Shown one piece after another: positions 29,856 to 38,527 of a DNA stretch of 64,000 nucleotides. A program made the position numbers and the translations under genes. The first letter of the stretch is position 1. The number at the start of each line of letters is the position of its first letter. The stretch is from Aequoribacter fuscus (lineage in GTDB: Bacteria > Pseudomonadota > Gammaproteobacteria > Pseudomonadales > Halieaceae). The notes beneath the pieces are model-generated. The model ran no database searches and had not been told where the DNA came from. It was given only the letters and a program-made list of their open reading frames with translations. The stretch lies in assembly GCF_009910365.1 (NCBI RefSeq), contig NZ_CP036423.1:1-64000 (forward strand). The letters run 5' to 3'.

Positions 29856-30761
29856 ATGGCCACTAGCTCCGCCACAGTGGCGACCCGCCCAAGGTTTAAA
29901 GATTTTTACACGCTGACCAAACCGAACGTCGTGGCTCTAATGATTGTAACGTCTGTCATTGGAATGTTTATGGCGGTCGACGGCTGGGTACCTTGGCAAC
30001 CCCTCGTTCTCGGTAACCTAGGTATCGCACTGTGCGCGGGCGCCGCCGCTGCCGTGAACCATGTTATTGACCACCGCATCGATACGAAGATGGCGCGCAC
30101 AGCGAATCGACCCGTTGCCACGGGCGTGGTCTCGAGCACACAAGCGGTGATCTTCGCGGCCGCTCTGGGTGCCATCGGGATGGCAATCCTTTTATTGTGG
30201 GTAAATGCGCTGACGGCGTGGCTCACCTTAGCCTCGTTAGTGGGATATGCCTTCATTTACACCATGTTTTTGAAGCGGGCGACGCCACAAAACATCGTGA
30301 TAGGTGGTCTAGCCGGCGCTGCGCCACCATTGCTGGGCTGGACCGCTGTTACCGGTGAGGTACATGGCCATGGCTTGTTGCTGGCCCTGATTATTTTTGC
30401 GTGGACCCCCCCCCACTTTTGGGCGTTAGCTATTCACCGCAAAGAAGAATATGCCCTAGTTGATATTCCTATGCTACCTGTGACACATGGCGATGCGTTC
30501 ACTCGTTTACACATCCTTCTCTACACCATCGTCATGTTCATCATTACGGTTTTACCCTTTGTCACGCGATTGAGCGGGCCGATTTATCTGGCAGGTGCGG
30601 TTATTTTGGGTTTGGTCTTTTTGTACTGGGCTCTCGCTATGATGTTTCACTGGCGAGAAGATGCGCCCATCCAGACATTTAAATATTCGATTTTGTATTT
30701 GTTATTACTGTTTGTGGTTATGTTGGTAGACCACTATATCTACCCGACAGCGACTTTGTGA
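29856..30761 (+). CDS. ctaB: Protohaem IX farnesyltransferase (haem O synthase)
   Basis: A UbiA-type polytopic membrane enzyme adding a farnesyl group to haem B. The first Asp-rich motif appears as NHVIDHRIDTKMARTANRP, and the second region as a conserved HFWALAIHRKEEY block. About nine helices; 301 aa from ATG 29856, which has AGGTG 6 nt upstream and sits 1 nt after the preceding stop. In pseudomonads ctaA (haem A synthase) precedes ctaB; here nothing lies between. Confidence 0.96.
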   Translation: MATSSATVATRPRFKDFYTLTKPNVVALMIVTSVIGMFMAVDGWVPWQPLVLGNLGIALCAGAAAAVNHVIDHRIDTKMARTANRPVATGVVSSTQAVIFAAALGAIGMAILLLWVNALTAWLTLASLVGYAFIYTMFLKRATPQNIVIGGLAGAAPPLLGWTAVTGEVHGHGLLLALIIFAWTPPHFWALAIHRKEEYALVDIPMLPVTHGDAFTRLHILLYTIVMFIITVLPFVTRLSGPIYLAGAVILGLVFLYWALAMMFHWREDAPIQTFKYSILYLLLLFVVMLVDHYIYPTATL

Positions 30762-30768
30762 GGTTGAT

Positions 30769-31434
30769 ATGACAACGGCAGCTCAAGCATCCGGAATAAA
30801 GAGGACGGTAATCGTCGTATTGGCCTTCATCGTGCTTATTGTGGTGGGCTTTATATCGCGTATTTTCCAGCCCACCATTCTGTCTCCCGCAGAGATGCAA
30901 GCCAACGGCACGATGGTATTTCAGCAGCCGCGCCAAGTCACCGATTTTTCGCTGGTAGATCATACCGGCGCTCCATTTACGCGAGAGTCTGTGACGGGGC
31001 AATGGACCTTGGTTTTTTTCGGGTTCACGTTCTGCCCTGATATCTGCCCTACCACTATGGTTGAGTTGAACGAGTTTATGCAGCTTATCGAGGGCACTGA
31101 GGTTGAAGATCAGTTCCAGGTTGTGATGGTTACCGTCGATCCTGGTCGAGATTCGGTTGAGCAGCTCGCCTCCTATGTCCCCTTTTTTAATCCCGACTTT
31201 TTGGGCGTCACCGGCGAATTCTTAGATATTCACCGATTTGCAACGGAGCTCAATACCCCTTTTCGGCGTGTGCCGGGAGGTGGGGAAAACTATCAGATGG
31301 ATCATAGCGCCAATATTGTGCTGATCAACCCTCGAGGCGACTATCACGGTTTCGTTAAAGCACCGCTTGATTTACCAAAAATGAAACTGACACTGCGCTC
31401 TATGGTCGCAGATTGGGACAGGCAGGGTTTTTAA
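30769..31434 (+). CDS. SCO1/SenC-family copper chaperone
   Basis: A membrane-anchored thioredoxin-fold protein delivering copper to CuA. N-terminal helix (about residues 12-30), then the copper site C89-x3-C93 in TFCPDICPTT and H179 in MDHSANIV. 221 aa, typical. Last gene of the oxidase assembly run, 7 nt after ctaB. Its end overlaps a perfect 9-bp hairpin. Confidence 0.96.
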   Translation: MTTAAQASGIKRTVIVVLAFIVLIVVGFISRIFQPTILSPAEMQANGTMVFQQPRQVTDFSLVDHTGAPFTRESVTGQWTLVFFGFTFCPDICPTTMVELNEFMQLIEGTEVEDQFQVVMVTVDPGRDSVEQLASYVPFFNPDFLGVTGEFLDIHRFATELNTPFRRVPGGGENYQMDHSANIVLINPRGDYHGFVKAPLDLPKMKLTLRSMVADWDRQGF

Positions 31435-31441
31435 CCCTGCC
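31421..31441. terminator. Hairpin at the sco gene end, possible terminator
   Basis: A perfect 9-bp stem GGCAGGGTT/AACCCTGCC around TTT, spanning the stop codon. No T tract follows on either strand, so it may be a poor terminator or an mRNA-stabilising 3' hairpin. Confidence 0.4.
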
Positions 31442-31453
31442 GGGATTCGCGAG

Positions 31454-31702
31454 TTACTTTTTCTCAAGTGACTGATTGCGCTGCTCCAAGCTGGCGTCGA
31501 GTTGCGCTTGCAGTTTGCGCTCGAGCGAGGACGATACGTCGGTTGCTTTCACGGCCGTGTGTTTCTTGTTGTCTAGGCTGACTGCGCTTTTCTCGATCAT
31601 GACATCCGTGCTTACCATTGCTAGCGCCGGGATATTTGCCTGTGCGCTTACGCTTAGCATCAAACCAAAAACACTGAAAACCACTTTTTTTGTTACTTTC
31701 AT
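31454..31702 (-). CDS. Small secreted protein of unknown function
   Basis: 82 residues with a clear signal peptide (residues 1-22, ending AQA) and a Lys/Ser/Gln-rich remainder whose C-terminal 30 residues form a charged amphipathic helix (SSLERKLQAQLDASLEQRN). No cysteines, no known domain. ATG 31702 has GGAGG upstream; the frame is open to 31795 but that part is not signal-like. A palindrome at 31721-31735 lies directly upstream. Convergent with sco. Confidence 0.7.
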   Translation of the reverse strand: MKVTKKVVFSVFGLMLSVSAQANIPALAMVSTDVMIEKSAVSLDNKKHTAVKATDVSSSLERKLQAQLDASLEQRNQSLEKK

Positions 31703-31720
31703 CTCATTTTCCTCCAATTT

Positions 31721-31735
31721 GTTACCTTGGGTAAC
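31721..31735. promoter_or_regulatory. Operator-like palindrome GTTACC-TTG-GGTAAC
   Basis: A perfect 6-bp inverted repeat with 3-bp spacer, 19-33 bp upstream of the small secreted protein start. The GGTAACAC half recurs at about 31841. The rest of the 250-bp gap (31703-31952) to polA holds no recognised promoter hexamers. Regulator unknown. Confidence 0.35.
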
Positions 31736-31952
31736 ACGAGGCGCATTATAGCGATAATTTGAGGGTTTAAAAGGGTTTTCTGGCTTTGTTGTCACCTTTT
31801 TTGGCGTTTTCGAATGTAATTAGTACACAATTGGCTTTTTAAGGTAACACTCGGGTTTTGGCTGGCGAGTTCCTCACGTTTGAAACGTGGCAAATTCAAA
31901 GTTGATGCGGTTTAATGAACCACTGATTTGATGAGATGAAAAGGAAGCGACC

Positions 31953-34679
31953 TTGCAAAATTTAGCGCCATTGGTCTTAGTGGACGGCTCCTCGTATCTG
32001 TACCGAGCGTTTCACGCGTTACCGCCTTTGACGACCACTAAGGGTCAGCCAACGGGTGCGATCAAGGGCGTGGTGAGCATGTTAAAACGCTTGCACCAAG
32101 ACTATGCCTCGAGCCCCATTGTGGTGGTATTTGACGCGAAAGGGCCCACGTTTCGTGACGAGATGTTTCCTGATTACAAGGCGCAGCGACCTCCAATGCC
32201 AGACGAATTGCGCACTCAGATCGAGCCATTACACGCTATCGTAAAAGCTCTGGGTTATCCGCTCATTTGCGAGCCAGGCGTTGAAGCAGATGATGTCATA
32301 GGAACGTTAGCAAAGCAGGCCTCAGAACAGGGCATGGACGTCATTGTGTCTACTGGCGATAAGGATATGGCGCAGCTCGTGGATCAGCATGTCACGCTTG
32401 TAAACACGATGAGCGATACGCGCCTAGACCCTGCCGGAGTGATGGAGAAATACGGTTTTGGTCCCGACAAGATGATCGACTACTTGGCGCTTATGGGCGA
32501 CAAAGTCGACAACATCCCGGGTGTTGCGGGTGTTGGTGAGAAAACGGCGCTCGGGTTAATACAGGGGTTGGGGGGATTGGATGATATTTACGCCAATCTA
32601 GATCGGGTTGCCGATTTGCCTATACGCGGCGCAAAATCATTAGCGGCCAAACTCGAGGCAGAGCGCGACGCTGCTTATATGTCATATACCTTAGCCACCA
32701 TAAAGCTTGACGTCGAGTTAGCCTTTGCGCCCGCAGATTTACGCAACGATCAGCCCGACACGGCGGCGCTGTCTCATTGGTATCAAGAGCTCGAGTTTCG
32801 GTCATGGCTCGCTGAAATCGACGCTTCTGCAACGGTGACAAGGGCAGAGCCCGCGCCGATAGCGCCCGCACAAACTCAATACGATTGCGTGACTACCGAG
32901 CAAGCTTTAGCACAATGGATCTCGGTGCTAAAGGAGGCGGGTACATTCGCGTTTGATACCGAAACCAATAGCTTAGATTATATGGAAGCTGAACTCGTTG
33001 GGCTGAGTTTTTGTGCAGAGCCTGGGGTCGCTTGCTATGTACCGGTCGCACACGATTATCCCGGCGCGCCTGACCAGCTGTCACGCGACTATGTGTTAAA
33101 TCAATTAAAAGATCTGCTTGAAGACCCGCAATACCAAAAGGTCGGACAGCACCTGAAATATGACATGCACGTATTAGCTAATTACGGGATCGCTTTGCGA
33201 GGCTTTGCCGGTGACACGATGCTGGAATCTTATGTACTTGACTCGGTCGGCGGCCGTCATGACATGGATAGTCTGGCTGAGCGATATTTGGGTCGAAGAA
33301 CAATATCGTTTGAGGATGTCGCGGGTAAAGGTGCTAAGCAGTTAACCTTTAATCAAGTCAGTCTTGAGCAGGCGGTACCCTATGCGTGTGAAGACGCCGA
33401 TATTACTTGGCAACTCTACGAATATCTCACTAATCAACTCACGGCCACTGAGTCTTTGCATACGGTTTACACAGATATTGAGCTCCCATTAGCGCCCGTG
33501 CTGCAGAGCATCGAGCGCAACGGCGCTTTGGTATCACGTGAGATATTGCAACAACAGAGCTCTGTTATCGGTGCCAGACTGATTGAATTGGAAGCCGAGG
33601 CCCACGATTTGGCGGGTCGCCCTTTTAATTTAGGATCGACAAAACAACTCGGCGAAATCCTGTTCGATGAGCTTAAGCTACCGATTATTAAAAAAACCCC
33701 TAAGGGGGCGCCTTCTACCGGTGAGGAGGTGTTAGTTGAGCTTGCTTTAGACTACCCACTGCCGAAGGTGTTGCTGGAATATCGGGGTTTGGCGAAGCTA
33801 AAGTCAACTTATACCGATAAGCTACCGACCTTGATTAACCCGCGTACTGGGCGGATACATACATCCTATCATCAAGCAGTTACCGCCACGGGGCGACTTT
33901 CGTCGTCAGATCCTAATCTTCAAAATATCCCTATTCGAAGCGTTGAAGGCCGAGCCATACGCAAAGCCTTTATTGCGCCAGAAAATCACGTCATTGTGGC
34001 GGCAGACTACTCTCAAATTGAGCTCCGGATTATGGCGCATTTGTCGGGTGATGCGGGCTTGTTGACTGCATTCAACGAGGGTTTGGATGTTCACGCTGCG
34101 ACGGCGGCCGAGGTGTTTGGTGTTGCGCTTGACGAGGTCACAAGTGACCAGCGCCGTAGTGCAAAAGCCATCAATTTTGGTTTGATCTATGGCATGTCGG
34201 CCTTTGGGCTAGCTAAGCAGTTGCACATAGGGCGCGCCGAATCTCAGGCGTATATCGACACTTATTTTCAACGTTATCCCGGGGTGTTGGACTACATGGA
34301 TCGCACGCGACAAGGTGCGCATGAAAGGGGATACGTCGAGACCATCTTCGGACGCAGACTCTACCTGCCCGAAATCAATGCGCGCAATAAAATGCGTGTG
34401 CAAGCGGCCGAGCGCACTGCCATTAACGCACCAATGCAGGGCAGCGCGGCCGATATCATCAAGAAGGCTATGCTAGCGGTTGATCGGTTTTTGCGCGATT
34501 CGAGCCTGGAGTCCAAGATGATCATGCAGGTTCACGATGAATTGGTTTTTGAAGTGCCCAAGCACGAGCTTGATGCGCTACGAGCTGGGGTCATTACTGC
34601 TATGGAATCTGCCGCGCAACTGGCCGTACCTTTACTGGTCGAAGTGGGCCTTGGTGATAACTGGGAGGAGGCGCACTAA
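31953..34679 (+). CDS. polA: DNA polymerase I
   Basis: Replication and repair polymerase. Order: 5' nuclease (about residues 1-290, opening [17 protein letters not shown]), 3'-5' exonuclease (about 310-500, DxE in [11 protein letters not shown] near 335, so proofreading looks intact), polymerase (about 510-908, [16 protein letters not shown] near 686 and QVHDELVFE near 860). 908 aa (E. coli 928). The start is TTG with AAGGA 8 nt upstream; the two nearby ATGs at 31931 and 31936 are out of frame. Its stop interlocks with the convergent engB stop (CTAA), so no Spot 42/ErsA-like RNA gene fits between them. Confidence 0.98.
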   Translation: MQNLAPLVLVDGSSYLYRAFHALPPLTTTKGQPTGAIKGVVSMLKRLHQDYASSPIVVVFDAKGPTFRDEMFPDYKAQRPPMPDELRTQIEPLHAIVKALGYPLICEPGVEADDVIGTLAKQASEQGMDVIVSTGDKDMAQLVDQHVTLVNTMSDTRLDPAGVMEKYGFGPDKMIDYLALMGDKVDNIPGVAGVGEKTALGLIQGLGGLDDIYANLDRVADLPIRGAKSLAAKLEAERDAAYMSYTLATIKLDVELAFAPADLRNDQPDTAALSHWYQELEFRSWLAEIDASATVTRAEPAPIAPAQTQYDCVTTEQALAQWISVLKEAGTFAFDTETNSLDYMEAELVGLSFCAEPGVACYVPVAHDYPGAPDQLSRDYVLNQLKDLLEDPQYQKVGQHLKYDMHVLANYGIALRGFAGDTMLESYVLDSVGGRHDMDSLAERYLGRRTISFEDVAGKGAKQLTFNQVSLEQAVPYACEDADITWQLYEYLTNQLTATESLHTVYTDIELPLAPVLQSIERNGALVSREILQQQSSVIGARLIELEAEAHDLAGRPFNLGSTKQLGEILFDELKLPIIKKTPKGAPSTGEEVLVELALDYPLPKVLLEYRGLAKLKSTYTDKLPTLINPRTGRIHTSYHQAVTATGRLSSSDPNLQNIPIRSVEGRAIRKAFIAPENHVIVAADYSQIELRIMAHLSGDAGLLTAFNEGLDVHAATAAEVFGVALDEVTSDQRRSAKAINFGLIYGMSAFGLAKQLHIGRAESQAYIDTYFQRYPGVLDYMDRTRQGAHERGYVETIFGRRLYLPEINARNKMRVQAAERTAINAPMQGSAADIIKKAMLAVDRFLRDSSLESKMIMQVHDELVFEVPKHELDALRAGVITAMESAAQLAVPLLVEVGLGDNWEEAH

Positions 34680-35311
34680 GCCAAATCCTGGGTAAGCCAT
34701 TCGTCCAGCTTTGCGATCAAGGCTTCGTGGCCTTGGTGCTTTAGTGACGAAAACGTTTGTACTGTTATTTTTCCGCCGCGGGGTTTTAGTACCTTTTCTA
34801 CTTGAAGCTTGGTGGATTGCTGAGGGCCACGTTTTAGCTTGTCGGCCTTCGTCAGAAGGATATGACAGGGCATGTCTGCCGATAATGCCCAGTTAATCAA
34901 CTGTTCGTCAAAAGGTTGTAACGGATGGCGAATATCCATTAACAAGATCAGTCCTTTCAGCGAGGCGCGCTCCTGTAGATAGGTCTCTAATTGCTCCGTC
35001 CACGCCTTCTTCATCGCCACGGGCACTTTCGCAAAACCGTATCCGGGTAAATCCACCAGTCGCTGCTGTTCGCTTAAGCTGAAGAAGTTCAGTAATTGCG
35101 TACGCCCTGGGGTTTTAGACGTTCGCGCAAGCTTTTTATTTTTCGTCAGACTGTTGATCGCACTCGATTTGCCAGCATTTGAGCGTCCGGCAAAAGCGAC
35201 TTCCCACCCTAAATCGGCAGGGCATTGATGGAACTTGGCCGCGCTTGCCAGAAACTCCGCCTGCTCGTAGCGGGGCTTTTCAGGTGCGACTAGATCAATA
35301 TTTGTGTCCAT
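34676..35311 (-). CDS. engB: Ribosome biogenesis GTP-binding protein EngB (YihA/YsxC)
   Basis: A TrmE-Era-EngA-like GTPase needed for 50S assembly. G1 is GRSNAGKS (residues 42-49), G3 DLPGYG with FAKVP, G4 TKADKL. 211 aa, typical. AAAGGG precedes the ATG. Convergent with polA (4-nt overlap) and divergent from the cytochrome c genes, the pseudomonad polA-engB-cytochrome-dsbA order. Confidence 0.97.
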   Translation of the reverse strand: MDTNIDLVAPEKPRYEQAEFLASAAKFHQCPADLGWEVAFAGRSNAGKSSAINSLTKNKKLARTSKTPGRTQLLNFFSLSEQQRLVDLPGYGFAKVPVAMKKAWTEQLETYLQERASLKGLILLMDIRHPLQPFDEQLINWALSADMPCHILLTKADKLKRGPQQSTKLQVEKVLKPRGGKITVQTFSSLKHQGHEALIAKLDEWLTQDLA

Positions 35312-35348
35312 AAAGCCCTTTCAACTTTGTTGTGATAGCAGTTTTGTA

Positions 35349-35354
35349 TATAAT
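35349..35354 (+). promoter_or_regulatory. Probable -10 element for the cytochrome c5-c4 genes
   Basis: A perfect TATAAT in the engB-cytochrome gap, with TTGTTG (35327-35332) 16 bp upstream as a weak -35. It gives a leader of about 85 nt before the cytochrome c5 ATG. Confidence 0.5.
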
Positions 35355-35445
35355 GCCACAGCTTTGCTTACGGGGCTCGATCTAAGCAAAAAGATTCCAC
35401 AGCAGTCAGTGTTCTGCAATTAATCTACGATCTGGAGGTCGCAGT

Positions 35446-35748
35446 ATGAAGAAGATGCTCTTGGTATTGTCGTTTTTGGCTGCCGGTTTCGCAAATGCGG
35501 AAATCGATACGGCCGCAGTAAAAGAGATTTACGGTAAAAGCTGTGTTTTTTGTCACGCCGCCAATATGCCTAACATGCCAAAAGCGGGTGATGTTGCCGC
35601 ATGGGAAGCTCGCTTAGCAAACGGTATCGACGCCTTAGTTGTGTCAGTTAAGAACGGAAAAGGCGCGATGCCTCCGAAAGGCATGTGTATGACCTGCACA
35701 GATGAGCAATACGCGGCTCTAATCACCTACATGGCTTCGCCGCAATAA
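35446..35748 (+). CDS. Cytochrome c5-type monohaem protein
   Basis: A small periplasmic electron carrier. Signal peptide of 18 residues (cleavage after ANA), one haem site CVFCH (C33-H37), and the c5-typical MPPKGMCMTCT loop containing the distal Met and a second Cys pair. 100 aa. GGAGG precedes the ATG. Followed 27 nt later by a dihaem cytochrome c4; the pair may feed the oxidase encoded upstream. Confidence 0.93.
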   Translation: MKKMLLVLSFLAAGFANAEIDTAAVKEIYGKSCVFCHAANMPNMPKAGDVAAWEARLANGIDALVVSVKNGKGAMPPKGMCMTCTDEQYAALITYMASPQ

Positions 35749-35775
35749 CATTACGATAGTTGTAACGAGATCCTT

Positions 35776-36411
35776 ATGAAAAATTTAGTTTTAGTTGCCC
35801 TTTTGTCGATCAGCGGCTTTGCCAACGCAGCAACCCTTATGCCTGAAGGCGACGCAAATCGGGGCAAAGCTCAGCTTATGATGTGCTCAGCTTGCCACGG
35901 TCCGGACGGCAACAGTGCAGCCCCTAACTTTCCCAAACTTGCAGGTCAGGGTGCCAAATATCTCTATAAGCAGTTGCTCGACGTTCGTGACGGCAATCGT
36001 AATATTGTCCAAATGACAGGAATGCTCAACGGTAAATCAGACCAAGATTTGGCCGATATAGCCGCTTTCTACGCATCGCAAGCGATAACGGGTGCAAAAG
36101 CGGATCCAGCGCTCGTCGAGCTTGGTAAAAAGATCTACAACGGTGGTAACGCCAGTACGGGTGTTGCTGCATGTATCGCGTGCCATGGGCCCAATGGTAA
36201 AGGATTGGCGCCTGCGGGATATCCTCGTTTGGCTGGTCAGCACGCCGACTACATCGCTGCACAGCTGACTATGTACCGTACGGGCTACGATGACCCCGCG
36301 GGCCGAACAAACGACGGTGACACGAAAATCATGCGCGCTACGGCTCGCGGTTTATCGGACGCTCAGATCAAAGCGGTGGCAAGCTACGCTTCGGGCTTGA
36401 TCGCTGAGTAA
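35776..36411 (+). CDS. Dihaem cytochrome c4
   Basis: A periplasmic two-domain cytochrome; each half binds one haem (CSACH at 37-41, CIACH at 133-137) with distal Met residues in MTGMLNGKSD and TKIMRATARGLSD. Signal peptide of about 18 residues. 211 aa, as in Pseudomonas cytochrome c4, which can donate to terminal oxidases. Co-transcribed with c5 and followed by a strong terminator. Confidence 0.95.
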   Translation: MKNLVLVALLSISGFANAATLMPEGDANRGKAQLMMCSACHGPDGNSAAPNFPKLAGQGAKYLYKQLLDVRDGNRNIVQMTGMLNGKSDQDLADIAAFYASQAITGAKADPALVELGKKIYNGGNASTGVAACIACHGPNGKGLAPAGYPRLAGQHADYIAAQLTMYRTGYDDPAGRTNDGDTKIMRATARGLSDAQIKAVASYASGLIAE

Positions 36412-36426
36412 GCAGTGCGTTAGGTG

Positions 36427-36456
36427 AAAAGGCGGCGTGTAAGCCGCCTTTTTTTT
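36427..36456 (+). terminator. Intrinsic terminator after cytochrome c4
   Basis: A perfect stem AAAAGGCGGC/GCCGCCTTTT (36427-36436, 36443-36452) with a GTGTAA loop and a run of eight T. Confidence 0.93.
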
Positions 36457-36510
36457 GCCAAAATTGTTATTATGCCGTCCAGAACGTGAAGACTTTACTA
36501 GGAGTCCATT

Positions 36511-37416
36511 ATGAAATTGCAGAAACTCATCGGCATTGCGCTCGTCTCGATCTTATTCACCGCCTGTGCGTCAGACGACGCGCCGCCAGCCCCCGCAACA
36601 GAATCCGTGGCCGCGCAAGAACAAGCCCAGCAAGCGCCTGTTGAAACACAAGTCAAAGCGCCCCAAAACGAGTTAGCTCAGGCCGAAGCGAGTGCTGAAC
36701 AAATTGCTGTGGAAGTGACAGAAATAGCGCAAGAGGTGAGCCAGAAAGTCGAGTCAACGGTGCAAGCAAAGGTTGAAGAAGTAAAAACCGAGCTAGCGAG
36801 TGCTGTGGCGTCCAACGTTAAACCGCAAGCGCCTGCCATCGACGACAACTATAAAGAGGGTGAGCATTACGATTTAGTTGTGCCTCCTTTCCGAACCGCC
36901 AACCCTGATAAAATTGAGGTTCGTGAATTTTTCTGGTACGGCTGCGGTCACTGCTACAGCTTTGAACCTTTGCTGACCGCATGGAAGAAAAACCTCGCGA
37001 ACTATGTGGACTTTCAGCCTTCGCCAGCGATCTGGAATGGCACCATGAAGTTTCATGCTCAGGTGTTTTTCGCCATCGAGGCCTTAGGTCTGGGGGACAC
37101 AATGCACAAAGCCATTTTTCAAGCGATGCACGTAGATCGTAACCCCTTATCCACCGAGGCGCAGGTGGTGAGGTTTTTTGAGTCACAAGGCGTGTCCGAG
37201 AGCGACTTTAATAAGGCCTTTAAATCTTTTGGCGTGGGTTCGCAGGTAACAAAAGCGGAAGCTGTCATGCGACAAGCCGCGATCAGCGGTACACCCGAGT
37301 TGGTCGTGAACGGTAAGTACCGCATTTCAACACGTAAAGCCGGCAGTCAGGCAAATATGCTCAAAATTGCAGATGCTTTGGTGGAGCGAGAGCGTCGGAT
37401 CAAAGCTGGAAATTAA
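36511..37416 (+). CDS. dsbA: DsbA-type thiol:disulfide oxidoreductase, predicted lipoprotein
   Basis: DsbA proteins oxidise cysteines of exported proteins. The thioredoxin fold starts near residue 110 and has C145-GH-C148 (family norm CPHC) and the cis-Pro in SGTPEL. Unusual is the N-terminus: a signal peptide with a lipobox-like FTAC (Cys19) and then about 90 residues rich in Ala, Gln and Glu, likely helical, before the enzyme domain. Residue +2 is Ala, so an outer-membrane lipoprotein tethered by a long spacer is inferred. 301 aa against about 210 for ordinary DsbA. Position after cytochromes c matches pseudomonad dsbA. Confidence 0.9.
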   Translation: MKLQKLIGIALVSILFTACASDDAPPAPATESVAAQEQAQQAPVETQVKAPQNELAQAEASAEQIAVEVTEIAQEVSQKVESTVQAKVEEVKTELASAVASNVKPQAPAIDDNYKEGEHYDLVVPPFRTANPDKIEVREFFWYGCGHCYSFEPLLTAWKKNLANYVDFQPSPAIWNGTMKFHAQVFFAIEALGLGDTMHKAIFQAMHVDRNPLSTEAQVVRFFESQGVSESDFNKAFKSFGVGSQVTKAEAVMRQAAISGTPELVVNGKYRISTRKAGSQANMLKIADALVERERRIKAGN

Positions 37417-37435
37417 CCTGCTGAATAGTTGAATG

Positions 37436-37460
37436 AAGGCGCCACAGGGCGCCCTTTATT
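37436..37460. terminator. Possible bidirectional terminator between dsbA and the reductase gene
   Basis: AAGGCGCC and GGCGCCCTT pair around a short ACAG loop with one bulge, followed by CTTTATTTCTC on the plus strand. It lies between the convergent genes. Confidence 0.55.
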
Positions 37461-37464
37461 TCTC

Positions 37465-38079
37465 TTACATTCCGTTGGGAAATGGCGCTAAATCACCTGC
37501 GCCACTGTCTCTAACTAACTTTAACGCGCGAGCATATTCAACGAGCTGATTAAGCGCGTACTTGCCGCGATCAACAAAGTAGTCGTGCTCTTCAGGATTG
37601 TTGGCGCTGGCGTCATCGTTGAAGACACCCATGACATTGCGAATGACCAATTGTTCTGGGATATAGCAAATGCGCGAGTTTTTATAGCTGCTCATGCGTA
37701 ATTCGCACAGGGCATTAGCGCCGCCGGTTAATACCGACAGTGATACTAAAAGTCCGGGTTTGTGCGCTATCTCACCCGCATTACCTAGCACTAAGAAAAA
37801 GTTCTTAACGGCCGCAGGTGCCATACCATGCCATTCGGGGGCAATGATGATAAAGCCATCGGTGCTTGCGCATTGTTCCCGAAGCTTCGCTAAAGGCGCC
37901 CAATGCTCACCGCCGGTGAACAGTGCTTCGTCCCACATGGGTAGCGGCTCTTTACCTAAATCGTGAATCCATGTTCCGATCTTTGGATGTGTTTCACCCA
38001 GTAACTTAGCTAGGTAATTCGCGATCTTAGCGCTTTGTGAATCTTGTCGGTGACTGCCCGAAATAATGCCGATCTTCAT
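37465..38079 (-). CDS. NAD(P)H-dependent FMN reductase-like flavoprotein
   Basis: A flavodoxin-like fold protein. The N-terminal phosphate loop SGSHRQDSQS binds FMN; the PEWHGMAPAAVKNFFLVLG segment corresponds to the PEYxxSxPxxLKN flavin-binding motif of the family, and LTGGANALCELR follows. 204 aa from ATG 38079 (the frame reaches 38148, outside the conserved fold). Substrate unknown; such enzymes reduce FMN, quinones or azo compounds. Stands alone, convergent with dsbA. Confidence 0.85.
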   Translation of the reverse strand: MKIGIISGSHRQDSQSAKIANYLAKLLGETHPKIGTWIHDLGKEPLPMWDEALFTGGEHWAPLAKLREQCASTDGFIIIAPEWHGMAPAAVKNFFLVLGNAGEIAHKPGLLVSLSVLTGGANALCELRMSSYKNSRICYIPEQLVIRNVMGVFNDDASANNPEEHDYFVDRGKYALNQLVEYARALKLVRDSGAGDLAPFPNGM

Positions 38080-38267
38080 GTTTCGTCCACTGTGATGTAA
38101 GTTAAAAGAATGTTGCGCCACTATAAAGTCAGTCGTGCTGGGTGTCATCTTGGGTATTTAGTCTTTCTGCGCATAGTTGCGAATTAGGGTCATTATTTTA
38201 TCGTGGATATTGCACGCAATTTAGTGGTGACGCCCTTTTCGCACTAGCCTAATTCTTGCGAATTCCC

Positions 38268-38273
38268 TATACT
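38268..38273 (+). promoter_or_regulatory. Probable -10 element of the tRNA-Arg gene
   Basis: TATACT 9 nt before the tRNA, followed by the G+C-rich discriminator GCACGCC, as in stringently controlled stable-RNA promoters. No clear -35 at 17 bp. The rest of the 38080-38281 gap shows nothing else recognisable. Confidence 0.5.
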
Positions 38274-38281
38274 GCACGCCT

Positions 38282-38358
38282 CCGCCCGTAGCTCAGCTGG
38301 ATAGAGCACCAGGCTTCGAACCTGGGTGTCGGGAGTTCGAATCTCTCCGGGCGGGCCA
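38282..38358 (+). tRNA. tRNA-Arg (anticodon TCG)
   Basis: Complete cloverleaf: acceptor CCGCCCG/CGGGCGG, D arm GCTC..GAGC, anticodon stem CCAGG/CCTGG around the loop CTTCGAA (anticodon TCG, 38316-38318), variable loop GTGTC, T arm GGGAG/CTCTC around TTCGAAT (one G-U), discriminator G and an encoded CCA at 38356-38358. It reads CGA. Fragments of its 3' end are duplicated downstream. Confidence 0.97.
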
Positions 38359-38400
38359 TAAACGACAAAGCCCCCTTCAAGGGGGCTTTGTCGTTTATGG
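38356..38400 (+). terminator. Perfect 20-bp-arm hairpin starting at the tRNA CCA end
   Basis: Arms at 38356-38375 and 38381-38400 are exact reverse complements, loop TTCAA. The inner part AAAGCCCCC/GGGGGCTTT is terminator-like, but only three T follow before the stem continues to TTTATGG. The outer arm includes the tRNA CCA itself, so in an unprocessed transcript the 3' end would be paired. Confidence 0.75.
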
Positions 38401-38527
38401 TTCATGGGTAAAGAGTTCGAACGGAGGAGTTCGACAAATCGGCAGGATAGCCGATTTGGGCGCCGGCTGTGCCGGCGGGCGTAGCCTGAGCGCCATGGAT
38501 GGCGCGAATCCATCTCTCCGGGCGATG
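38369..38527. repeat. tRNA-linked structured repeat, unit A (159 bp)
   Basis: First of two tandem non-coding units. It contains in order the hairpins AGCCCCC/GGGGGCT, CGAAC/GTTCG, AAATCGGC/GCCGATTT, GCCGGC/GCCGGC and GCGCC/GGCGC, and ends with a 13-nt copy of the tRNA-Arg 3' part, ATCTCTCCGGGCG (38512-38524; tRNA copy 38341-38353). Several short frames cross it on both strands but follow the repeat rather than any protein family. Confidence 0.9.

Noticed and set aside
34670-34690. Spot 42 / ErsA-type small RNA between polA and engB
   Set aside because: In E. coli and Pseudomonas a small RNA gene lies in this gap, but here the two genes overlap by 4 nt, so there is no space.
38080-38281. Possible small gene between the FMN reductase and tRNA-Arg
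   Set aside because: No frame with a ribosome site or recognisable product on either strand; only the tRNA promoter could be supported.
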